In this document: positions 35,131-44,352 of the stretch, one piece after another
Numbering within the stretch: position 1 is the first letter of the stretch
How the letters are laid out: each line of letters starts with the position of its first letter
Assembly (NCBI GenBank): GCA_940337035.1
Contig: CALNHX010002683.1
Location: 107,108-171,107 of the forward strand
DNA length: 64,000 bases
Direction of reading: 5' to 3'
DNA from: Agriotes lineatus
Lineage: Eukaryota > Arthropoda > Insecta > Coleoptera > Elateridae
Made by a program: the position numbers and the translations under genes
Notes under the pieces: model-generated
Seen by the model: only the letters and a program-made list of their open reading frames with translations
Databases searched by the model: none
What the model was told of the DNA's origin: nothing

Positions 35131-36629
35131 CCCAGTAAGGATGATGAACGTCAGCAGGGAACTGGCAACCGTCAAGAGGAACCCAATACTGGGAGGGGGC
35201 ATGAGCCAACGAAAACGGAAGAAGATAGAAGGTTTGGTGGCCCGGTACCAGGACATCGTCGAGTGCGGAGATCATCCCAGCGGCCGTACTGACGTAGGAA
35301 AACATAAATCAGTTGAGTTTGGCAAAAGAGTCTTGCTGAGGACCGATCATCCTGCTCTGAGATGGCTGCTGCAGTGCAAGAACCCTGAAGGGCAGGTGGC
35401 TGAGTGGATCGAGCGCCTACAAGAGTTCTACTTGGGAATAAATTATCGACCTGGCACAGTCCACCGCAACGCCGATGCGTTCTCCAAGAGGCCTTGCCCT
35501 GCGGACTGCGGCCACTGTTCGAGATTGGAGAGTCGTGCGGTACCCATTAATCGTACCACTGTGGTCGACGACTCGTGGGAGCCAGACGAGTTGCAGAGTA
35601 GCCAGGAGAACAACCCCGACTTAGGCGCGGTTATAGCCTGGAAGCAAGATGGCCGTCGGCCTACCTGGCAGGAGGTCCCCGCCACCAACGCAACAGTGGA
35701 GACTTATTGGGCGCAATGGGACTCCTTGCAGCTGGACAACAACGTCCTGACCAGAATCTTGGAAGATGAGGACAGTAGGGCAACGAGAGCACGATCGATG
35801 GTTCCAAGGAGTAGAGTGGCCGAGGTGCTGCGCCACCTGCATGATGGCTCCTCTGGGGAACACTTCAGATTGAAGAAGACGTTGCAAGAGGTCCAAGAAA
35901 GGTTCTACGGAGCAAGCTGCGAAGGTGACGTCCGAGAGTGGTGCCGAAGGTGCGAAGCATGCGCTACAGGAAACGGACTGGTTGGAAGACGTAGAGCTCC
36001 GATGTGGCAGTACAACGTCGGTGGTCCATTCGAGGGGATAGCCATGGCCGTCGCCAGACCATGCCCCGAAACCCAAACACGAGAGAAATACATCTTGGTG
36101 TGCATGGGCCACTTCACCAAGTGGCCCGAAGCGTACGCCGTTCCGAAGAAAGAGACCGGTACTGTCGCTGATGATCTGGTGAAGGAGTGCTTCAGCCGTT
36201 TTGGAGTCCCCCTGGAGTTACTTTGCGACCAGGGCCGGAATTTCGAGTTTAGACCGTTCCAGAAAGTCTGTAAGCCACTGGGGATACGCAAGATTCGGAC
36301 CACTGCCCTCCATACTCAATCGGACGGCATGGTGGAAAAGATGAACGGAACCATGGGGAAGCATCTGTCCAAGGGGGTTTCCGAGCATCCGCGTGACTGG
36401 GGCCAGTACATGCACCTGTTCCTGATGGCCTACCGATCGGCAGTACAAGAGACAACCGGCGTCCAGATCGAGGTGTGCTGTTGCGAAGCCTGGAGACCAC
36501 GGTGGGCTGCTGCTTCTTCAGCCAGTCCATGTGCAAGAAGGGCACCGCCTGCAAGTACCGCCATCGGACCCCCACAAGAGCGAGAAGACAGGCACTCGAC
36601 GCAACTCGTTCTGGGACAGAACGATCTAA

Positions 36630-36640
36630 GGCGGGGGCAG
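36630..36640 (+). promoter_or_regulatory. polypurine tract of the gypsy element
   Basis: GGCGGGGGCAG lies directly before the TG of the 3' LTR, where the plus-strand primer forms in LTR elements. It is short and contains two C bases. Confidence 0.6.
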
Positions 36641-37201
36641 TGTAACGATTCGGCTGACAGTTATTTGCCCCAATGCCTCGATTATACTAGAAATTCCAGA
36701 GACGGCTGCCGGCGCGTGAATCATAGGCTGCCGACGGGCGGCCTTGAACGCAGGTGTACGTTGGTGAATCATTTTCCAGTCGATGCTAGAGCAGCCCTGA
36801 CGCGACACGTCACTGTTGCCGGAAATTCTGGAGGCTTCTGGAAGAAAATTACCGGCGTGATATAAGCGGGCGGAGTTCGCCCCCAAGGCAGTTCTGAAAT
36901 AATTCTGCGGCAGTTCGAACTCACGTCGAGGCTTGTTAGAAGCCCCCATATAAATAAAAACGCGTGTACATATGAACATAAATAATAGAAATAAATAAAT
37001 ATATAATCGTTAGTGTTTAAGAGTGATATAAATAATAATAGTTGTTAGAAATAGTGCTGTAGTTTAAAAGTAATTTGTAATCTGCTTGATAATTCTCGCA
37101 TGTGCTTGTAAATAACAATAATTAATCCAATAGTGTAAATAAATATTTGAATCCATGTTTGTCGTATAATTTTGAATAGCCCGAACGTTAAGAACGTAAC
37201 A
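36641..37201 (+). repeat. 3' LTR of the gypsy-type element (561 bp)
   Basis: Copy of the LTR at 33369-33929, with equal length and one noticed substitution. It is followed by ATAC, the right-hand target duplication. Open frames on its minus strand (33312-33707 and 36626-36979) are the same LTR read twice and are not genes. Confidence 0.95.
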
Positions 37202-37323
37202 ATACTATATTAAAACACGTTTTGCTGTAAGTTTGAATGTCAACATAACCTTGAATATCTAACCCAATGTGACGGAAAAAGTGTCACAAAACTATTTTTG
37301 TTGCGATCGTAGTAAAAATTGAG

Positions 37324-37450
37324 CATGATACACGTGTATAAGTGCCATTAAAGCATAAAGCACTAGCGAAGTTAAAAGCACTCCGCTTTGCTTCGTGCTC
37401 TTAAATTCGTCGCACGTGCTTTAAAGGCATACTTATACACTAGTATCATA
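37324..37450. repeat. ~127-bp palindrome with GC-richer loop
   Basis: ATGATACACGTGTATAAGTG pairs with the complement of CTTATACACTAGTATCAT; inside, TAAAGCA and GCACTAGCGAAG pair with CTTCGTGC and TGCTTTA. The centre reads GCACTCCGCTTTGC. It has no coding capacity. Confidence 0.8.
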
Positions 37451-37879
37451 ATATACTATTTACAGAAATAAAGCAATGCAAGGAGCAACTCAATCATACA
37501 GGAGGTAAAAAAATGTGCTACAAACTTCGAAGCGTGGTGGTACTCAACAAAATAAGCACAAACATTCCAAAATTGCCCCCTCGAAGAGCTGAGAACTAAA
37601 AAGGGTATTAAAAAACACTGCCTTCATTTAATTAAAAGACTATATACATAGTGTAAATTTAGCAGAATATGACTTATCTACGTGATTTTCATATGACGAT
37701 GATTTAGGTGGCCTACAAATTTCAGTATAAGGTCAGGGCATCGCGCTTGTATTCATGCGATGAGTGATGATGATACCAGACTTGACCTGAAATAACGCTG
37801 GTGTTCAGAGATACTGACTTTTAGTAAACGTCCTATCATGTAAACACCCTTGGATGACATGGTGTTCAAGTTATCCTTG

Positions 37880-38145
37880 GGTGAAGATAGTGTGACTGGG
37901 TTTGCAATATACAGAATATCCAAGTTTGCCATTGGGTTAGCGAGAAATATGTACATTCAGAGAGAGAAGAGAATCCTTGTTTTCTATCTTCACGGTAAAG
38001 TCGAAGTCTGGATGTCGACTATTGAGAAAGAACCAGACCTTGGGTTTCCATTCTGAATATTTCAAAGCCACGTTTTCGAAGGCATCCCTGACGATGTTGG
38101 CAACGACAAGGAAAGAGGCAAGCCCATAGCTGCACCAGAGATATG
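37880..38145 (-). pseudogene. reverse-transcriptase fragment of a Penelope-like element
   Basis: On the minus strand the sequence decodes to NIVRDAFENVALKYSEWKPK, VWFFLNSRHPDFDFTVKIE, and LNVHISR*PNGKLGYSVYCK with PSHT. The family's order is a WKPK..W.RYVDD box, then LN..HP.I.FT.E, then FLDV...PNG.L...V.RKPTHT. The YVDD catalytic box itself is deleted between WKPKVW and LNSRHP, and a stop is present. It is a small decayed fragment. Confidence 0.65.
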
Positions 38146-38266
38146 TTTAAAGAAAATTGTTCAGTCGTTTACACGATATCTAACTAATCACTTCTGTCAT
38201 GTGACAATATTTTATTTGTTGTCTGCTTGACATTATCTGTCATAGATACTTCATTGACTAAGAAGC

Positions 38267-39454
38267 ATGAAACTACATATGATAATTATCTTGGCAGTTC
38301 TCTCAAGGGCTTATTTGCCCACTGAAGCTTCCCCCACTACTGTGAAAATAACGACTTCGCCGACTAGAACTTCTCCCACTACTAGAAATGTAACGACTAC
38401 CTCTAATACAGAAATAGCTATAACACGTTTTGTTGACACAGATTTTAAAATGGTAGGTGGTTTTCCATGTAAAATTAGCTATCATCCATACGCAGTAAGT
38501 TGCAACATGTATTTATTTTCTAACAATCCGTAGCATCTATGTGTTTAAGGTAACCATCCAGTTCGCCCACACCAAGAGGTTACACTGCGCCGGAAGCCTT
38601 GTGACAGAATTTTGGGTTCTTACCGCAGCCCATTGCTGTTACAGAATATTCCATCCCAAAACTTTCCTTGTCGTTGCTGGAGTGTCTAGCTTATTGAAGA
38701 GCAACGACTCAGGCGAGATCAGGCAATCATCGCTGGCTTCTACATGTAAAATCTACAAACATTATGATGACCTTTATTTGTACAATGACATAGCACTTTT
38801 GCAAGTAAGTTTTACACAATGTGTTTGCTCTCAACGCAGTGTTTTCTTTCAGCTCGAATCTCCTATCAAAGAGAGCGCAACCGTGGGCTATGCCAAACTT
38901 CCACCCAAAGCAAATCTTTCCTACGAGCAGCTACAGAACATATGCTCATTAACAATAGTGATGGGATGGGGCGACCAATATTCAAAAAATCCTGAAGGCC
39001 AGCCACTTGTTACTCCGATTCCCCCGGCAGATAATAACCTGCAATGTCTCTATCTGCCAATTATCAGCAGAGAAGAATGTGAAGGAAGGTATCAGCAGGT
39101 AGTTCCAAACTCTGTTTTATGTGCATTTACGCAAGGAAAAGATGCGTGTCAGGTAAGTGGTAGAGTGGCAAACCAGAAAACATGTTCGTTACATCTGAAG
39201 CTTTCTAGGGAGATTCTGGTGGTCCATTGGTGTGTGATAATGATTTTCTCTATGGCGTGGTTAGTTCTGGTTTTGGCTGCGCCTTCGAAGGCTACCCTGG
39301 CCTGTATACACGAGTTGATCTCTTTTTAGATTTTATAAATGAAACGATAACGGCGGACACTAGTGCTGCTGGATACTTGTTTCAGCATCTTAATTGTTAT
39401 ATATTTTTAATAGGTTTCATGGTCTTTCTAGCTTTAGTTGTAAACACTACGTGA
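38267..39454 (+). CDS. trypsin-type serine protease with Thr/Ser-rich propeptide and C-terminal anchor
   Basis: Four exons in phase (38267-38494, 38550-38804, 38853-39152, 39209-39454) encode 342 residues. Residues 1-21 look like a signal peptide (MIIILAVLSRAYL). Residues 22-50 are Thr/Ser/Pro-rich and likely O-glycosylated. Activation should cut after Lys61 to give MVGGFPCK, the usual IVGG-type start. The triad is His104 (VLTAAHC), Asp156 (YNDIALLQ) and Ser264 (GDSGGPLVC). Asp258, six before Ser264, is at the specificity-pocket position and predicts cutting after Lys/Arg. Residues 322-341 are hydrophobic after a DTSAAG segment, as in a GPI-anchor signal or a membrane helix. The 48-bp second intron is in frame and has no stop, so read-through would add 16 residues. 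It is likely a secreted or surface protease (gut or cuticle), with function otherwise unknown. Confidence 0.92.
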
Positions 39455-39509
39455 TGTAAACTAAAATGATTAATACAAGAAAGTTATTGGTTAAAGTTTA
39501 TAAGATACT

Positions 39510-40770
39510 AGCTGGCCCGGCAAACGTTGTTCTGCCCAAAAATAATTTGTCTCTGAAACACCGTTTAACCACTATAGAGTTTTAATTTTATATCATGTCT
39601 TGGACTTAAAAATGTATGCCATTTTCTAGCTGTAACCCGCGACTTCGTACGCGCGAGGTTCGTTATTTGTGTATTAAATAATGACTAATTATTTTCTGTC
39701 ATCCCATCCCATCTTATCCCATCCCATCCCCGTCCCCGTCCCCGTCCCGTACCGTCCCATCCCGTCCCTTCTCGTCTCCTCCCCTACCATCCCATCCCAT
39801 CCCATCCCTTCCCGTCCCGTCCCGTTCCGTTAAATTCAGTCCCGTCCCGTCCTGCCCCGTCCCTTCCTGTCTCTTCCCGTCCCTTCCCGTCTCGTCCAGT
39901 CCCGTCCCGTCCCGACCCCTCCAGGCAAACGTTGTTCTGTCCATAAATAATTTGTCTCTGAAACCCCGTTTAACCACTATAAAGTTTTAATTTTATCTCA
40001 TGTCCATCGTCTTGGAGTTAAAAATAAAGGCCGTTTTCTCAATCAACGTCCCAAAAAACCTCAGTAACGACACCCATATCGATTTTTAGGCTTATTTACC
40101 CCATTTCACCCTCTAAGGGATAGCGAACCCGACAGACGTTGTCCTGCCCGAACATTGATTTGCCTGCTATTAGCGGGTTCAGCAAACGTTTTTCCGATAT
40201 TCGAATTTTCGATTTCTTTCATTTTAAAAACATGCTAATAGCTACAACTATTTTCATTATGCGTAGCGAGCTGGTCATCATTGCGATTCGCACGTAAAGT
40301 AGATACCCGCGCAGCTGACTGTCTTTGACGACCTATGTTAACTCGTGCCTTTGGCATTGTAACGGACACTAAAACGACACGGAATTGTTTACACAATCAC
40401 TTATGCAGAAACCAAATTTGAATGTCTGACTGACTGACTGCGACGACTTATGTAAAGCATTTGGAATTACGTAAATTGCTATTAGTGCCTTATCTCTTCC
40501 GCCTTCGGTTACCTGATGCGGATTATGACATTATGGGGAAACCCTTCAAACCATTAAGCACAGGTGTGACTGCAAATGGAAACAACACACTTTCGATATT
40601 TTCCAATTTTCCTGCTTTCCCTTTGGATTTTCTTAATTTTTCTTTCCGCAGGAACCTTCTACACAGTATTAGAAAACTTAAAAAAAATTAATAAAATCGG
40701 TAAAGTCGTTCTCAAGTTATGGCGTGACCAAGGGAAATAGGGATTCGTTTATATATATATATATATATAG
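39510..40770 (+). mobile_element. non-LTR-like (RTE-type?) element with (TA)n tail, inserted 3' of the protease
   Basis: It starts CTAGCTGGCCCGGCAAACGT, a head widespread among insect repeats, and ends AAAGTCGTTCTCAAGTTATGG.. and (TA)n then GATG, like an RTE-class 3' end with a microsatellite tail. There is no reverse-transcriptase frame. The head (CCAGGCAAACG..GTCTCTGAAA) occurs twice, flanking the TCCCG satellite. Comparison with the second protease copy shows that the element sits in sequence that was contiguous (GATCTGTTGTTTATCTTCGC near 41462). The class assignment is by resemblance only. Confidence 0.6.
39701..39920 (+). repeat. TCCCR pentanucleotide satellite (~220 bp)
   Basis: Runs of CATCC, CGTCC and TTCCC units repeat throughout, on a purely pyrimidine-rich top strand with rare A. 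The minus-strand open frame 39714-39977 (RDGTGLDETGRDG) is just this repeat translated. Confidence 0.9.
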
Positions 40771-40785
40771 ATGTTGTTTCTCTTC

Positions 40786-41340
40786 GCTCCTAAGCCCATT
40801 GCTGTTACAGAATATTTCAGCCCAAAACTTTCGTTGTAGTTGCTGGAGTGTCTAGCTTCTTCCACCCAAAGCAAATCTTTCCTACGAGCAGCTACAACAC
40901 ATATGCTCAATAACCATAGTGATGGGGTGGGGTGATCAATATTCAAAAAGTCCTGATGGCCAGCCTCTCTCTACTCTGATTCCCCGGGAAGATAATAAAC
41001 TGCAATGCCTCTATCTGCCAATTATCAGCAGAGAAGAATGGGAAGGAAGGTATGAGCAGGTAGTTCCAAACTCTTGTTGTATGTGCATTTACGCTAGGAA
41101 AAGATGCGTGTCAGGTAAACTGAAAACCTGAAAAAATGTTCGTTGCATCTGACGCTTTCTAGGGAGATTCTGGTGGTCCATTGGTGTGTGATAATGATTT
41201 TCTGTATGGCGTGGTTAGTTCTGGTTTTGGCTGCGCCTTCGAAGGCTACCCTGGCCTGTATACACGAATTGATCTCTTTTTAGGTTTTATAAATGAAACG
41301 ATAACGGCGGAGACTAGTGCTGCTGGTTAGGTACTTGTTT
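40786..41340 (+). pseudogene. doubly deleted copy of the serine protease
   Basis: The sequence follows exon 2-4 of the upstream protease. It starts inside exon 2 at CCCATTGCTGTTACAGAATA, so exon 1 and the first part of exon 2 are gone. It then jumps from GTGTCTAGCTT to CTTCCACCCAAAGC, which removes the rest of exon 2, intron 2 and the start of exon 3; both parental edges contain CTT. Later changes include Cys to Trp (REEWEGRY), a frameshift near CMCIYARKR, and an early stop after SAAG. The GDSGGPL region and its splice acceptor are kept. The catalytic His and Asp region is lost, so it cannot work. Confidence 0.9.
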
Positions 41341-41654
41341 CACCATCTCAATTGTTATATATTTGTAATAGGTTCCATGGTATTTCTAGCTTTAGTTGTA
41401 AACAGTACGTGATGTAAACTAAAATGATTAATACAAGAGGATTATTGGTTAGAGTTTACAAGATCTGTTGTTTATCTTCGCTCCTAAACAGAGATATAAG
41501 CTCAGCCATTCAGAATTCAGCTCGGGGTACTTGCTTGAGTGAGTCGTAGTGTGTGGAACTGGAGATTGTTAATCACGTTATGTAGGGAAACGAATATCGT
41601 TGATCGTCTTTAATTACGACAAAGCCGGATATATACAAGGTTCCTACGATAATA

Positions 41655-42411
41655 TTGCCAGTTGCGGAGTGGTTGTCCCGTGACAGAATCACCTGCCATT
41701 GCTATCTCCGGTTCACATTGAAGTACATTTCACGACTACCATATTTCCGTCTGCAACCGCCAACTCTGAAAAGCATTACCAACTTTACCGACCGGGTCTT
41801 GAAACGACTCTCTCTAGGACACATATTGTCCACATCCCATCCCACTCTGTCAACTGCTAAGGTAAACGGATTGTTTGTTGTATGTATATTGTGCGTTTGA
41901 TAAAAGTGCATTACGTAAGTAATTCGGGTTTATTCAAGCAAGAACTGTTGGATTGTTCCACTTGTGTGTTCCACGCTTAGCTATAAAGAAACGTTGGCCC
42001 CTTTGAGACAACTTTTTATTAAATTATTGGCCCTTCAGGTACTTGCTGAAATATTCAATAGATGCTTTGTTCATCTTTCGCGTTTATTTTACTGTACTTT
42101 TCCCATGTCCTGTTAAGAATTGTATAGCAGTTAACGACAGATTACCAATATCATCAAAGGTAAGTTCTAGTGGTGAGCGCTGCCGCATACATTGGCCAAA
42201 AGCATTGCTTGTTTCCTATCTCAGATTCGATGGCAGCAAACGTGAATTCAAGTAGAGAATTCGTGACCCCAAGACAACCATCCAAGCTTTCATCTAGTTC
42301 CAACTTCTCGGTAAATAACCACGATCCCATGTCTCAACTGATCCGCTATCCGGGGCAACACATGCCGCAGGACTAAACATCAACGGGTTGGAGCAATGTA
42401 AACTATTCAAG
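41655..42411 (+). other. candidate spliced transcript of unknown nature (three putative exons)
   Basis: Good splice signals occur in order: donor CTGCTAAG|GTAAAC near 41861; acceptor GGCCCTTCAG near 42039; donor ATCATCAAAG|GTAAGT near 42161; acceptor CCTATCTCAG near 42225; donor ATTCAAG|GTAATC near 42411. The last exon opens a short frame MAANVNSSREFVTP..MPQD with a stop before the donor. No known domain was seen. It could be a non-coding RNA, a 5' leader, or chance sites. Confidence 0.28.
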
Positions 42412-43349
42412 GTAATCGTACATCGAATTTGACACCCATTTGGAGGGCTTATTATTCAAGTATAGTCAGGTAATTACCTAACGTTAACAAGTGGGACGGT
42501 TTTGTGTTTTAAATACTATTTGGTCCTACAACAAAAGTGTAGATTATTTTTAATCGTAATTACTGCATTGGATCTGATACAAATATTCTAATAATAAAAA
42601 ACAAAAAGAGTGGTCCTTGGTAGGATCCCTGTGGAACCCGAAATACAAAATAGAAAGACTATAATGTTCGTAAAACTAAATGAGGATTCTCATCTGGGCT
42701 GAATCCCAAGAAAATATTGAGTTAAAACTGAAAGTCCTGCCTCATAAACTGTTTCTTCTTGGACCCCTTTCATGTTCTTGAAATGTGCAGAGATATTAAC
42801 TAGTAAATGTAACTGTTATAACTTATAAGTCATCCAAGCTCATGTTAAGTTACGGTTGGAATTCCCTATTGCGCTCAATGTAGATAAACTTAAAAAACCT
42901 AAAAAGCCACATGTTTAAAAAAATACTTGAGAAGATATCCAAAGGCATAAGCTACTAGTTTGGAGTTTTAAGGTCTCGCATCGACTTCGGTCGGATATTT
43001 GACAAATTGTGCAGGAATTCCTCTCGTCAGCTCTTAACACGAAGCTGTTCATTGGGCCCGCCTTCTATCCTTCAAGCTAGCGTTCTGGTTATGAACAGCC
43101 TCCTATCAACCCCAAGTGATAACTGTTAGAATTTTATAATCACGTCACCAGTCAAATTGCTGTATTACAACATCATATGTTAATTAAGAAATGTATGTTG
43201 TGAACTATTACCAGTTCGAATACGTTGCATGCTAATTTTATTTTAAGGTTCTGGGATTCGGTTCTGCTTGGTTTGAAAAGAATTTTAAGAATATTTTCAG
43301 TTTTTGAAAAACAAGTAAGGCCTTGACAGGAAAGCGAAAACTATTTTAT
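42412..43349. other. intergenic DNA, no gene recognised
   Basis: Nothing coding or repeated within the window was recognised. Confidence 0.4.
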
Positions 43350-43645
43350 TTTCAGGTAAAGTACCCTTTGTGTTCATGATACGGCAAAATTTGATTAAGA
43401 AAAATTGTTTAGAATGATAAATTATGGCCCGATACAAAATTTCAGAAAGATCTGCGGACTTATAAAAAACCGTTATTTTTGAGATAATTGTATGTTAATT
43501 TCAGGTAAACTACCCTTTTTGTTCATGATACGGTAAAATTTTATTAATAAAAGTTGTTTAGAATGACAAATTATAACCCTATACAAAATTTCAGAAGGAT
43601 CTGTCGACTTAGATTAAAACGTTATTTTTTGGATTAAACAATTGC
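43350..43645 (+). repeat. two tandem copies of a ~149-bp unit
   Basis: TTTCAGGTAAA(G/C)TACCCTTT with TTCATGATACGG begins near 43350 and 43499, and each copy runs through TTGTTTAGAATGA, then ATACAAAATTTCAGAA(A/G)GATCTG. A diverged inverted fragment (CATTCTAAACAACTTTTCTT) lies near 47780, so the unit is dispersed. Confidence 0.75.
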
Positions 43646-43867
43646 ATTTATTAAAAATTACGGTTACATCATGTCACACACCAAAAATATTTGTTTACCT
43701 ATTATATGTATTAACAGAAATAGAAAACAACGCTTTTTTGTTTATTGTAAACAAAATTAAAGCTGGTACATTCAACACTGAAACACAATTATAATAACTT
43801 GCAATGACACTGTAAAATTTTACATTTATTACAATATATTACAATTCTAAATAGCTATTTAAGTCAC

Positions 43868-43972
43868 AAGGAATGTAAGGACCTATTAACATTTGGGGTA
43901 GGCAAGTACAAGCCAAGACGAAGTCGCGGCTTGTTGCCTGCCGAAAATGTTAATAGGCGATACATTCCGAGT
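43868..43972. repeat. ~105-bp palindrome
   Basis: GGAATGTAAGGACCTATTAAC pairs with the complement of GTTAATAGGCGATACATTCC, and GGTAGGCAAGTACAAGCC with GGCTTGTTGCCTGCC. The loop is AAGACGAAGTCGC. It lies just 3' of the YqaJ-type gene. Confidence 0.8.
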
Positions 43973-43976
43973 TATC

Positions 43977-44297
43977 TTATTATATTTTTCCCGCTGCTTA
44001 TCGAAATTTTCCTAGATTTCTGAAAAAATCGTTTGGTTTGTCACCTGTCACCAGGATTAATTTTTGTGAGTCGTGTTACCTATGAGTGTCACATGTCACA
44101 TAAACACTTGCAATTTAGAAACAAAACGTCTAAATCTGCATCTTGCTTTGCTAATTTTATTATCCTAAGAACTTTATAATAGTATTAAGTTCCGTTGTCA
44201 AGAAAAAGCAGCAAACAAATATAATCACCGACTTACACGTTTTGTTACTAAGGCTGTATCACTGACTTACAAGATCAGCAGCGGGAAAAATATTAAA
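43977..44297. mobile_element. ~320-bp segment with inverted TTTTTCCCGCTGCT ends
   Basis: ATATTTTTCCCGCTGCTTATC at the left is inverted as GATCAGCAGCGGGAAAAATAT at the right. There is no coding frame. It may be a small element, or an end structure of the neighbouring nuclease gene's element. Confidence 0.55.
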
Positions 44298-44352
44298 TAT
44301 TACTTAAAAATAGTTACACGCTTATCCCTAACAATAAAAATTAAAAATGCAG

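Larger units (their letters stand above)
34409..36640 (+). pseudogene. gag-pol fusion remnant: coiled coil, duplicated block, RNase H end, integrase
   Basis: One open frame starts at 34409 and stays open past 36640 into the 3' LTR. It begins with coiled-coil repeats, then two copies of an 83-codon block (LDLRRGELHVGG..NVVRVVEPD), then MSQRKRKKIEGLVARYQDIV, the point where reverse transcriptase normally begins. It jumps there to RNase H-tail sequence (LRTDHPALRWLLQCKNPEG, YRPGTVHRNADAFSKRPC). The integrase zinc-finger region has HLHDGSSGEHFRLKKT and CRRCEACATG. In the catalytic core the first acidic position reads IAMAVARP (Ala in place of Asp), while LCDQGRNFEF and SDGMVEKMNG keep the second Asp and the Glu. 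The core should therefore be inactive. Confidence 0.85.
33369..37201 (+). mobile_element. 3.8-kb Ty3/gypsy LTR retrotransposon, reverse transcriptase deleted, LTRs almost identical
   Basis: Two 561-bp LTRs flank a 2.7-kb interior holding a primer-binding site, a coiled-coil gag-like segment, a duplicated segment of unknown origin, then a direct jump from the start of the pol polyprotein to the RNase H end and integrase. A GC-rich purine tract (GGCGGGGGCAG) precedes the 3' LTR and ATAC is duplicated outside. Almost the whole reverse transcriptase and most RNase H are missing, so it cannot copy itself. The near identity of the LTRs shows recent insertion, so proteins must have come from another element. 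No env-like frame is present. Confidence 0.93.

Noticed and set aside
34079..35305. 408-codon minus-strand frame across the gypsy interior
   Set aside because: It is the antisense of the repeated coiled-coil and duplicated block; the plus strand has recognisable RNase H and integrase in the continuing frame.
39714..39977. 87-codon minus-strand frame of Asp/Gly/Thr/Arg repeats
   Set aside because: Translation of the TCCCR pentanucleotide satellite.
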